This document shows, in pieces, positions 8,990 to 15,771 of a stretch of DNA of 64,000 bases (position 1 is the first letter of the stretch; each line of letters starts with the position of its first letter). The stretch is from Actinomadura logoneensis (GTDB lineage: Bacteria; Actinomycetota; Actinomycetes; Streptosporangiales; Streptosporangiaceae): positions 1-64,000 of the forward strand of contig NZ_QURH01000338.1 of the NCBI RefSeq assembly GCF_003428695.1, read 5' to 3'. A program made the translations under genes and the position numbers. The notes beneath the pieces were generated by a model. That model was not told the DNA's origin, searched no databases, and saw only the letters and a list, made by a program, of their open reading frames with translations.

Positions 8990-9310
8990 TGGGCGGGTGA
9001 GTGCCGTGCAGGGGAGGGGCGTGCCTGGGACTGGTGTGCGTGGCAGCGGTGTCTCGGGGAGGGGCCGGCGTGGCAGCGGTGTGGGTGGGAGGGCTGTGCG
9101 CGGTAGGGGCGTGGCCGGGAGGGTTGTGCGCGGTAGAGGTGTGGCTGGGAGTGCGGTGCGGGGGAGGGACGTGGGCGGGACGGAGGTCTTGGGGAGGTCG
9201 GTTCTTGGGAGGGCTGTGCGGCGCAGGGGCGTGGGTGGGAGGGACGTGCGGCGCAGAGGCGTGGGTGGGAGGGGTGCGCGGGTGAGTGGCGTGCGTGGGT
9301 TCGGCGTGGG
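8990..9310. repeat. G-biased minisatellite with 15-bp period
   Basis: Repeated words such as GTGCGCGGTAGGGGCGTG and GGGTGGGAGGGACGTGCGG recur with a period of 15 or 30 bases. The top strand is strongly rich in G and poor in A and C. In one frame the array reads as five-residue units of the form x-V-x-G-R; on the other strand as five-residue units like TPLPR. It lies upstream of the MFS exporter. A degraded pentapeptide-repeat gene or a non-coding minisatellite are both possible. Confidence 0.7.
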
Positions 9311-9373
9311 CGTCGGGTGGGGCGGGGCGTTGGTGGCTTGAGTCGGGGTTGAGGCGGGGACGGGCGCAGTAGT

Positions 9374-9438
9374 GAACGCTGGCGTTCCCTTTTGGGGATT
9401 CGGGTGGTACCTTCGGCGCATAGTGAACGCTTCCGTTC
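9374..9438 (+). promoter_or_regulatory. Two TetR-type operators upstream of the MFS exporter
   Basis: The inverted repeat GAACG-N4-CGTTC occurs twice, at 9374-9387 and 9425-9438, with centres 51 bases apart, each within a longer shared word TAGTGAACGC. The second copy ends about 20 bases before the ribosome binding site of the exporter gene. The form (14-bp palindrome, paired sites) suits a TetR-family repressor controlling an efflux pump. The regulator ending at 7107 is the nearest candidate. Confidence 0.7.
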
Positions 9439-9467
9439 CTTAAAACCTAACCTTCTCGGAGGTCGTC

Positions 9468-10913
9468 TTGTCGACTGTTCCGGGTGGACGGGTGAGTGTC
9501 GAGGAGAGCCCGACCACCTCCTCGGCGCGTCCGTCGCCCGACTCCCCCCGCCGCCCCGGTCTCGTGCTCGCCGTCATCGTCGGCTGCCAGCTCATGGTCG
9601 GGGTCGACACGTCGGTCGTCACCATCGCGCTTCCGGACATCCGTGGCGCACTCGATCTGTCCACGGGCGGGCTCGCCTGGGTGCAGAACGCCTACACGCT
9701 CGCGTTCGGCGGGCTTCTCCTGCTCGGCGGACGCGCGGGCGACATCGTCGGCCGCCGCCGGGCGTTCGTCGGCGGGATCGCGTTGTTCACCCTGGCCTCG
9801 CTGCTCGGCGGCGTCGCCACCGGCGGCGGGGTGCTCATCTGCGCCCGCGCGTTGCAGGGCGTCGGCGCGGCGCTCGCCGCGCCCAGCGCCATGGCACTGA
9901 TCGCCACACTGTTCACCGGCGCGGCCCGGGTGCGCGCGCTGGGCGTCTCGTCGGCGGTGACGGGGGCGGGCGGCGCGCTGGGCATGCTGCTCGGCGGCCT
10001 GCTCACGGACCTCGCCTCCTGGCGGCTGGTGTTCTTCATCAACCTTCCCATCGGTGTCGTGATCGCGCTGGCTGCGCCCAGGGTGCTCGCTGAGCTCCCG
10101 CGCCGCGCGGTCGGCATCGACGTCATCGGCGCTGTGACCGGCACGGTCGGCCTGACGGCGCTCGTGTTCGGACTCATCCGGACGGGTTCGGACGGCTGGC
10201 ACGACGCCCTGGCACTGACCGCGCTGGCGGCGGCCGTCCTCTTGTTCGTGGTGTTCGTGCTGGTCGAGGCCCGAGTGCGGCACCCGCTCGTCCCGCTGCG
10301 GCTGTTCACCGATCGGCGGCGCGCCGGCGCGTTCGTCGTGCTGGCGACCGTGGTCTGCGGGATGTACGGCGGCTTCTTCTTCCTCACGCAGTACATCCAG
10401 CAGAACCTGGGATACGGACCGCTGGGAGCCGGAGCCGCGTTCGTGCCGATCGTCGGCACGCAGTTCGCCGCGGTGCGCTTCGCGCCGCGACTGCTCGGAC
10501 GGTTCGGCGCGCGCACCCTGGTGACGATCGGCGCGCTGCTGGTCGGCGCGGCCATGCTCTGGCTGGCCGCCCTCGACCCGCACCAGGGCTACGCCACCGG
10601 GCTCCTCGGCCCGTTCGTGCTGTACGGCGCGGGCGGCGGTCTCACCGTCATGCCGCTGATGGCGACCATCCTGGGCAGTGTCGCGCCCGAGGACTCGGGG
10701 GCCGCCGCCGGAGTCGCGCAGACGGTGCTGTGGTCCGGCGCGAGTCTCGGCGTCTCCGTCATGGTTTCGGTCTTCGACGCGGTCGCCGCGCACTCCGGCG
10801 GCCACGCCTCCACGGACGCCCTCGCCGGAACGTTCCTCACCGGAGCGGCCTTCGGCCTGATCGCGTCGCTCATCGCTCTTCTCACCCTTCGTTCCGCACG
10901 ACCGTCGGACTGA
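9468..10913 (+). CDS. MFS drug exporter, DHA2 (14-TM, EmrB/QacA) family
   Basis: A proton-driven multidrug or antibiotic exporter. After a hydrophilic leader of about 30 residues come 14 predicted hydrophobic helices. DHA2 landmarks are the TM1 acidic motif GVDTSVVTIALPDI, loop motif A GGRAGDIVGRRR and the TM5 motif C region GGALGMLLGGLL. Length (481 residues) fits the family. The start is a TTG at 9468 with an ideal GGAGG five bases upstream, an unusual start codon supported by that spacing. Two palindromic operators precede it, so expression is probably repressed until a substrate appears. A hairpin follows the stop. Confidence 0.9.
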   Translation: MSTVPGGRVSVEESPTTSSARPSPDSPRRPGLVLAVIVGCQLMVGVDTSVVTIALPDIRGALDLSTGGLAWVQNAYTLAFGGLLLLGGRAGDIVGRRRAFVGGIALFTLASLLGGVATGGGVLICARALQGVGAALAAPSAMALIATLFTGAARVRALGVSSAVTGAGGALGMLLGGLLTDLASWRLVFFINLPIGVVIALAAPRVLAELPRRAVGIDVIGAVTGTVGLTALVFGLIRTGSDGWHDALALTALAAAVLLFVVFVLVEARVRHPLVPLRLFTDRRRAGAFVVLATVVCGMYGGFFFLTQYIQQNLGYGPLGAGAAFVPIVGTQFAAVRFAPRLLGRFGARTLVTIGALLVGAAMLWLAALDPHQGYATGLLGPFVLYGAGGGLTVMPLMATILGSVAPEDSGAAAGVAQTVLWSGASLGVSVMVSVFDAVAAHSGGHASTDALAGTFLTGAAFGLIASLIALLTLRSARPSD

Positions 10914-10934
10914 CCCGGCGCCCGAGAGGGGACC

Positions 10935-10971
10935 GGCACCGGTGACGCCCGCCCTGGGACGCGCCGGTGCC
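10935..10971 (+). terminator. Putative terminator after the MFS exporter
   Basis: GGCACCGG (10935-10942) and CCGGTGCC (10964-10971) form an 8-bp perfect stem with a 21-base loop, 22 bases after the exporter stop. No T-tract follows. The next gene is convergent. Confidence 0.45.
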
Positions 10972-11085
10972 TCCATCGTGCCGAGCGGTCGCACCCAGAT
11001 GAAAGCGGGCCGCGGAACTGTGGATAACTTGCCGAACAGCCTGGTCAGACGGTGCGCGGAGAGGACGGGCAAGAGGGCGGCGGGT

Positions 11086-11391
11086 TCACCGCGCCCGGCG
11101 TCTCCGCAGCTCGGTGAGCCATGCGCGGACCTGGGCATCGCTGTGCAGATAACCGCCGCTGTGCAGGTCACCCTCGCTGTGCAGGTCACCACCGGTCGTC
11201 CCGCCGGCGGGGAGGTCGATTCCGTGGAGGAGGTCGAGGGCCCACCAGGAGAGGTCGTCCCAGTCGATCCCGTCCCGCGCCACCCAGCTCGCCGCCCACC
11301 GGTCGGCCTCGTCGCGGGACAGCCGACTGGCGACGAGTTCCACGAAGCGCTCCTCGATCTCATCGAGAGTCGGCCGACCCGTGGCGCTCAT
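11086..11391 (-). CDS. Small conserved-looking protein of unknown function
   Basis: I do not recognise this protein of about 101 residues. It is acidic and tryptophan-rich (WAASWVARDGIDWDDLSWWALD), suggesting a compact helical domain. Near the C-terminus lie three near-identical six-residue units of the type G-x-LHS (GDLHSE, GDLHSG, GYLHSD), encoded by an 18-bp tandem repeat at about 11138-11192, which suggests recent slippage expansion. The ATG at 11391 is chosen; an upstream in-frame start at 11415 is possible. It lies downstream of, and on the same strand as, the RsbW-like ATPase gene. Confidence 0.5.
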   Translation of the reverse strand: MSATGRPTLDEIEERFVELVASRLSRDEADRWAASWVARDGIDWDDLSWWALDLLHGIDLPAGGTTGGDLHSEGDLHSGGYLHSDAQVRAWLTELRRRRAR

Positions 11392-11467
11392 GTCCCGACC
11401 ATAGCGGCCGACCACAACCGCAGCGGCAAGGGCAACAGCGCGTGACCCGGATCAGATCAAATCCGGG

Positions 11468-12034
11468 TCACCCCTCGCGTCGGCCACCCTCGGAGACGCC
11501 CTCCGAGACGCGCTCCGCGTGCCGGTCCCCATCACCGTTGGACGACCAGTCCGCGGCGGACATCCGGCTCCCGAGGCTGTTCGCCCCGTACTTCAGGTGC
11601 TTCTCCAGCGCCACCAGCGATCCGTGGTCCGGGAAGGTGTGGAACCGCATGTCGTCGGCGAGCGCGCGCATGATCTGCAGGCCGCGTCCGGACTCGGCGG
11701 TCGGCGAGGCGGAGCGGCCGGCCTTCTCGACGGCCTCCGCGTCCACGCCCCGCCCGGAGTCGATCACCCGGATCACGCACCGCTCGTCCACGATGGTCAC
11801 CCGGACCGTGTACTCGTCGCCCGCACCGGCGTGCCGGATCACGTTGGTGCACGCCTCGGTCAGCATCAGCTCGATGTCGCCGCGGATCGGCTCGTCCACC
11901 CCCAGGGTGTCCAGCGACGCGTCGAGCAGCCGCCGGGCCGCCGGGACGCTCGTACTGTCCCCCGGCAACCGCAACTCCAGGTTGATCTCCACGTTGCTCA
12001 ACGCCTCCCCGCGCGTCGTCAGGCGGATGGTCAT
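11468..12034 (-). CDS. RsbW-like anti-sigma-factor serine kinase / HATPase_c_2 protein
   Basis: A GHKL-fold ATPase of the RsbW/SpoIIAB kind, which in actinomycetes binds sigma factors or phosphorylates anti-sigma antagonists. The N-box EACTNVIRHA (Mg-ATP ligand), the G1 box DSGRG and the G2 box SGRGLQIM are all present, so ATP binding is likely. The tail after the domain is serine-rich and hydrophilic. The ATG at 12034 (MTIRLTTRGEAL) is preferred because the sequence before it looks non-homologous; an in-frame ATG at 12118 is possible, and neither has a strong ribosome site. No partner sigma factor or antagonist gene is adjacent. Confidence 0.8.
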   Translation of the reverse strand: MTIRLTTRGEALSNVEINLELRLPGDSTSVPAARRLLDASLDTLGVDEPIRGDIELMLTEACTNVIRHAGAGDEYTVRVTIVDERCVIRVIDSGRGVDAEAVEKAGRSASPTAESGRGLQIMRALADDMRFHTFPDHGSLVALEKHLKYGANSLGSRMSAADWSSNGDGDRHAERVSEGVSEGGRREG

Positions 12035-12151
12035 CGGTCCCAGAAGCGTGCCCCCACCCCGGGCCCCAAACCTGTCCGCTCGTCCAGACGGGCCATACGC
12101 TCTCACTCCCAGGGCCATGGCGGACGGACCGCCACACCGCGAACGCGCATG

Positions 12152-12769
12152 TCAGGGCACGTGCGAGGAAGGATTCTCCGACCGTCGCGCGGTGGGCCAG
12201 TCTCCGCGTTCGACGAGGCGGAGCAGCAGGGCGGCGATGTTCCACGCGTCGTCGGCGCCGCTGTGGTGCCGCCCTTCCAGGGGAATCGCGGCGTGCCGGA
12301 GGGCGCCCGCCATGCCGAGTCTCTTCGGCAGGCCGTGGGCCTCGGACCACAGCGCCTTCACGTTCACGTGCCGGCGTCCGAACGGGTAGCGGACGCCCGC
12401 CGCCGCCGCCGTCTGCCGCTCGAACTGCTTGCGGTCGTAGTCGCCCCAGCTCACCCACGTGCGCGTGCGAGCCGAGTGCTCGCGCTCCAGAAGCGCGCAC
12501 GCCTCGGCGAACGAGACGCCGGTGTCCGCTTCGTCCTGCGTGAGCCCGGTCAGCTCCGTGCAGAACGCGCTCACCCGCGAACGCTCGGGACGGACCAGGA
12601 CGCGGTGCTTCCCGACGCGCTCCCGCGCCTCGAGGTCCACCACGCAGAGCCCGATCTCGATGATCTCGTTGACCTGGCCCGCCGGGCGCCGTCCCTCCCA
12701 GCAGGTGGCCTCGACATCGACCACATTCACATAGCGCTCGGAGGCCACATAGCGCCCGGAGATGTCCAT
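12152..12769 (-). CDS. DEDDh-type 3'-5' exonuclease (RNase T / DnaQ family)
   Basis: An exonuclease of the Exonuc_X-T fold acting on single-stranded DNA or RNA ends. The acidic residues that bind two metals are seen as VVDVEAT (Exo I, D and E), SWGDYDR (Exo II, D) and HHSGADDAWN (Exo III, H and D), the ordering of KapD/ERI-1-like enzymes. Length is about 205 residues, a single catalytic domain. The ATG at 12769 is used; a GTG three codons earlier is possible. A tandem repeat lies between it and the upstream acyltransferase gene on the same strand. Confidence 0.85.
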   Translation of the reverse strand: MDISGRYVASERYVNVVDVEATCWEGRRPAGQVNEIIEIGLCVVDLEARERVGKHRVLVRPERSRVSAFCTELTGLTQDEADTGVSFAEACALLEREHSARTRTWVSWGDYDRKQFERQTAAAAGVRYPFGRRHVNVKALWSEAHGLPKRLGMAGALRHAAIPLEGRHHSGADDAWNIAALLLRLVERGDWPTARRSENPSSHVP

Positions 12770-12798
12770 GCGCGGCACCGTAACCGCGTGCGGACGCC

Positions 12799-12897
12799 GT
12801 CCGCGAGTGCTTTATCCGCTGCTCTGTCCGCGTCCGCGAGTGCTTTATCTGCTGCTTTATCCGCGTCCGCGAGTGCTTTATCCGCTGCTCTGTCCGC
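12799..12897. repeat. 33-bp tandem repeat, three units
   Basis: Three contiguous 33-bp units at 12799-12831, 12832-12864 and 12865-12897; units 1 and 3 are identical and unit 2 differs slightly. The array starts 12 bases after the stop of the leftward acyltransferase. Read in another leftward frame it encodes an 11-residue repeat, ADADRAADKAL, which would form a charged alanine-rich helix. Confidence 0.9.
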
Positions 12898-12908
12898 GTC
12901 CGTGCGGG

Positions 12909-13586
12909 TCAGTCGCGCCGCCGGATCGGCGCGTAGGAGTCGACGTACTCCTGCCCCGTCAGCTTCTGGATCGCCTGCATGACCTGGTCGGTCGCGTAGC
13001 GGACGGCCTCGCGGTCGCGTTCCTCGCCGGTGAACTCCATCGGCTCGCCGAACCGCACCTCGATCTGCCCGGCGTTGGGCAGGAGCCGTCCCTGCGTCCG
13101 CAGGCGGTCGGTGCCGACGAGGCCGACGGGGACGACCGGCGCGCCCGTCCGCAGCGTGAGCCGTCCGACGCCGGTGTGACCCCGGTACAGGCGTCCGTCG
13201 GGGGAGCGGGTGCCCTCGGGGTGCAGCGCGAACACCTCGCCGCGGCGCAGGACGGCCTCCGACGCCTCCATCGCGGCGACCGCCGCCCGTCCGCCCGACC
13301 GGTCCACGGCGATCGCCCCGACGCCACGGAAGCACGCCGCCTGGATCCGGCCGAACCGGCCCGGACGCGTGAAGTACTCGTGCTTGCCCAGGAAGAACAC
13401 CTGGCGCGGGACGACCAGGGGCAGCAGCAGCGAGTCGGGGAGCGCCAGGTGGTTGGCCGCCAGGATCACCGGACCCGACCGGGGCACGTGGTGCCGTCCC
13501 GACGTCTTCGGCCGGAACACGACCCGCAGGGCGGGCCCGAGGAGGACGTGCTTGGCGAGCGGATAGACGAGACGTTCGGGCTCCAT
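12909..13586 (-). CDS. PlsC-type 1-acylglycerol-3-phosphate acyltransferase
   Basis: A membrane-associated acyltransferase moving a fatty acyl group onto lysophosphatidate or a related lysolipid. The catalytic NHLALPD is the family's H-x4-D motif (about residues 46-52), and HPEGTRS (about residues 121-127) is the phosphate-binding EGTR motif. Later blocks GAPVVPVGLVGTD and IEVRFGEPM match blocks III and IV. At 225 residues it is the usual one-domain length. An inverted repeat lies directly before the start. A tandem repeat in a different frame follows the stop; a frameshift there would add a helical tail. Confidence 0.9.
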   Translation of the reverse strand: MEPERLVYPLAKHVLLGPALRVVFRPKTSGRHHVPRSGPVILAANHLALPDSLLLPLVVPRQVFFLGKHEYFTRPGRFGRIQAACFRGVGAIAVDRSGGRAAVAAMEASEAVLRRGEVFALHPEGTRSPDGRLYRGHTGVGRLTLRTGAPVVPVGLVGTDRLRTQGRLLPNAGQIEVRFGEPMEFTGEERDREAVRYATDQVMQAIQKLTGQEYVDSYAPIRRRD

Positions 13587-13589
13587 GCC

Positions 13590-13606
13590 CAGAACGCTAG
13601 GTTCTG
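13590..13606 (-). promoter_or_regulatory. Inverted repeat before the acyltransferase start
   Basis: CAGAAC-N5-GTTCTG (13590-13606) sits three bases upstream of the acyltransferase ATG, where bound protein or RNA structure could affect initiation. No regulator is assigned. Confidence 0.35.
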
Positions 13607-13780
13607 TCCGCGAAGGCCTGCCCTGCCGGGGCGATACAAGCCCACAGGCGAGGACTTTGTAGGATTCCTCACTTGTGCGACAGCCCGTCGAATGGAACGC
13701 CGGGTCACCGGCCCCGCACGCCGTTGCCGACTTCCGGAACGTCGAGCCGGAACGACCCGCTCGGGACGGTCTGGCCGCAG

Positions 13781-13818
13781 CTCCGTCCCTCGCGCGCCGC
13801 TCCGTCCCTCGCGCGCCG
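13781..13818. repeat. 19-bp direct repeat, two copies
   Basis: CTCCGTCCCTCGCGCGCCG occurs at 13781-13799 and exactly again at 13800-13818, in the 250-base spacer between the GPP34 gene end and the acyltransferase start. No other feature is seen in that spacer. Confidence 0.85.
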
Positions 13819-13836
13819 CTCCGACTCCGGCGGGCG

Positions 13837-14469
13837 TCAGCCGGTGGCGCTCGCCATGACGGCGCGCTGCTGGCGGATGGCCTTCCGCAGCCCGGGGGCG
13901 GCGGGGCCGCTGCGGGCGGTCAGCGCGGCGATCCGGGCGCGGTACCGCCGGTTCTCCGCCCGCGGGACGACCGTCCTCACCTCGCCCGCCGCCGCCAGCG
14001 CGACCGCCGCGGCGTCCAGGCTGTTCACGTGCGCCGCCGGACGGCCCCGCAGCGCGGAGCTGACGCTGCCCGACAGCGCCTTCAGCACGCGCGGGTCGCG
14101 CACCTCGACCGCCGTCACCGGGAAGAGCCCGAGGACGCGGCGCGGACGCAGCCGGATCCAGCCGCCGCTCTCCAGCTCGTCCCGGACGGTCCGGACCATC
14201 CGCCGCGCGTCCTTGCGCACCCAGTGCGGCCACGGCCGCGGACGCGACGCGCCGATCTGCGCGACCACCCCGTACGGGTCCGGCCCGGGCGTCCCGGGGA
14301 CGGGCTTGCCGTCCTCCTCGCCGAGCCGTCCGTCCAGGTAGAGCTCGGTCAGCGCGGCGGCCCGCAGGACGAATCCCAGGTGCTCCCCGCGCAGGGCCGG
14401 GCGCTGCTTGCGCGTGTCGTAGGCCAGCAGGAACATCCGCTGGGGCAGTGTCTCGGGGATCGCGACCAT
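13837..14469 (-). CDS. GOLPH3/VPS74 (GPP34) family protein
   Basis: The sequence begins with a hydrophobic-acidic block ([17 protein letters not shown]), followed by [19 protein letters not shown] and later a leucine/arginine-rich helical region, the pattern of GPP34 proteins. In eukaryotes these bind phosphatidylinositol-4-phosphate on Golgi membranes; in actinomycetes they are multicopy and of unknown function, probably membrane-peripheral. Length (210 residues) is typical. Downstream on the same strand is non-coding spacer; upstream, 25 bases away, is the Arc-like gene, so it could be the last gene of the SPFH operon. Confidence 0.8.
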   Translation of the reverse strand: MVAIPETLPQRMFLLAYDTRKQRPALRGEHLGFVLRAAALTELYLDGRLGEEDGKPVPGTPGPDPYGVVAQIGASRPRPWPHWVRKDARRMVRTVRDELESGGWIRLRPRRVLGLFPVTAVEVRDPRVLKALSGSVSSALRGRPAAHVNSLDAAAVALAAAGEVRTVVPRAENRRYRARIAALTARSGPAAPGLRKAIRQQRAVMASATG

Positions 14470-14494
14470 GTGACTCGTCCTCTGCTCTCCGGCT

Positions 14495-14755
14495 CTATTC
14501 TCCGTCCGGATCCCCCGGGGGGTCCTCGGCCGGCGCGGCGGTGTCCGTGCCGCCGCTGTCGTCCTTGGCCGGGCGTCCCGGCCTCCGCATGCGCCCCGCG
14601 TCCTTCGGCATCCGGCCCGCGTCCGCGAGGGCGCGCCGGAGCAGGAACTCGATCTGGGCGTTGGTGCTGCGCAACTCGTCCCCGGCCCACCGCGCCAGCG
14701 CGTCGTGCACGGCGGGATCGAGCCGCAGCAGGATCTTCTTGCGCTCGGTGGCCAC
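14495..14755 (-). CDS. Arc/MetJ-like ribbon-helix-helix DNA-binding protein
   Basis: An 86-residue protein whose first 48 residues fit an Arc-type ribbon-helix-helix: basic beta strand ([11 protein letters not shown]), helix A ([12 protein letters not shown]) and helix B ([17 protein letters not shown]). The rest is a Pro/Asp-rich disordered tail. Such dimers bind short palindromes. It starts three bases after the SPFH-domain gene stop, and the perfect 16-bp palindrome in the operon promoter (15696-15711) is the obvious candidate operator, giving an autoregulated pair. Known actinomycete neighbourhoods often pair an Arc-like gene with an SPFH gene. Confidence 0.8.
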   Translation of the reverse strand: MATERKKILLRLDPAVHDALARWAGDELRSTNAQIEFLLRRALADAGRMPKDAGRMRRPGRPAKDDSGGTDTAAPAEDPPGDPDGE

Positions 14756-14758
14756 GGC

Positions 14759-15664
14759 TTACTGGTACAGGGAACCGGTGTTGACGACCGGCTGGGCGTC
14801 GCGGTCGGCGCAGAGCACGACCAGCAGGTTGCTGACCATCGCGGCCTTGCGCTCCTCGTCCAGTTCCACCACGTGCTCCTCGTCCAGCTTGGTCAGGGCC
14901 TGCTGCACCATGCCGACCGCGCCGTCCACGATCCGCTGCCGGGCGGCGACGACCGCGCCCGCCTGCTGGCGGCGGAGCATCGCCTGGGCGATCTCCGGCG
15001 CGTACGCCAGGCGCGTGATCCGGGACTCGACGATCTTGACTCCGGCGGACGCCACCCGCAGCGCGATCTCCTCCGACAGCTGGCCGGTGATCTCGTCGGC
15101 GTTCTCGCGCAGCGAGGTGCGGTCGGCGGCGTCGTAGGGGAAGGCGCCCGCGATGTGCCGGACGGCCGCCTCGGTCTGGAACGCGACGAACTCGACGAAG
15201 TCGTCCACCTCGAAGACGGCGCGCGCGGTGTCCTCGACCTGCCAGACGACGACCGCCGAGATGTCGATCGGGTTGCCGTCCAGGTCGTTGACCTTCGCCG
15301 TGCCCGTCTCGTGGTTGCGGATGCGGGTGGACACCCGGCGGCGCGCGGTGATCGGGTTCACCCAGCGCAGCCCGTCGGTGCGGACCGTCCCGGTGTAGCG
15401 GCCGAGGAGCTGGAGGACGCGTGCCTCGCCCGGCGCGACCGGCGTCAGGCCCGCGGCGACCACCAGGCCGGCCAGGACGGCCAGGGCCCCGACGACGACC
15501 GCGACGACCGAGCCGGCGCCCTGGGACGCCACACCCCCGGCGAAGGCGGCGACCCCCGCGATGACCAGCAGCAGGGCGAGCCCCGCCATGGGCCATCCGT
15601 TGGTGTCGCGGGCGGGCCGCTCGGCGACCTTCGGCCGCGGCATCTCCACCTGTGCTTGTTCCAT
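14759..15664 (-). CDS. SPFH/Band-7 domain membrane protein
   Basis: A stomatin/flotillin-like protein expected to assemble on the membrane and organise microdomains. Two hydrophobic segments lie near residues 25-47 and 51-72, followed by the SPFH domain ([23 protein letters not shown] as its first strands) to about residue 240 and a coiled C-terminal region containing the [17 protein letters not shown] helix. Length is 301 residues. The start ATG at 15664 has AAGGAGG five bases upstream. A palindrome is placed exactly in the promoter spacer upstream. Translationally close to the Arc-like gene, with which it forms an operon. Confidence 0.88.
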   Translation of the reverse strand: MEQAQVEMPRPKVAERPARDTNGWPMAGLALLLVIAGVAAFAGGVASQGAGSVVAVVVGALAVLAGLVVAAGLTPVAPGEARVLQLLGRYTGTVRTDGLRWVNPITARRRVSTRIRNHETGTAKVNDLDGNPIDISAVVVWQVEDTARAVFEVDDFVEFVAFQTEAAVRHIAGAFPYDAADRTSLRENADEITGQLSEEIALRVASAGVKIVESRITRLAYAPEIAQAMLRRQQAGAVVAARQRIVDGAVGMVQQALTKLDEEHVVELDEERKAAMVSNLLVVLCADRDAQPVVNTGSLYQ

Positions 15665-15687
15665 CGTTCCTCCTTGGCTATGGCACC

Positions 15688-15716
15688 AATCTAGCAAAGT
15701 GATATCACTTTTCCAA
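15688..15716 (-). promoter_or_regulatory. SPFH-Arc operon promoter with embedded 16-bp palindrome
   Basis: Reading leftward, a -35 TTGGAA (15716-15711) and a -10 TAGATT (15693-15688) are separated by exactly 17 bases. A perfect palindrome AAAGTGATATCACTTT (15696-15711) fills the spacer and touches the -35. A repressor bound here would exclude RNA polymerase. The Arc-like product of the second gene is the likely ligand. An outer CCTTGG/CCAAGG pair (15672-15677, 15713-15718) brackets the site. Confidence 0.75.
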
Positions 15717-15771
15717 GGGGCGGAGACGCCGACGGCCCGCCGGAGCGGGCCGCGCGCCGAGAGACGCGGGA

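Larger units (their letters stand above)
7689..9360. other. Gene-free, repeat-rich 1.7-kb region
   Basis: No reading frame here has a recognisable product, a ribosome binding site and actinomycete-like codon use together. The region is a patchwork of three kinds of repeats: a 17-bp tandem array, a diverged duplication of about 240 bp, and a strongly G-biased 15-bp-period minisatellite. Each is listed separately. Long apparent ORFs are low-complexity translations of these repeats. Confidence 0.6.

Noticed and set aside
8918-9421. Pentapeptide-repeat protein gene (either strand)
   Set aside because: Five-residue periodicity is real, but the units do not follow the A(D/N)Lxx consensus, frames are interchangeable in quality and no ribosome site precedes a start. 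Kept only as a repeat.
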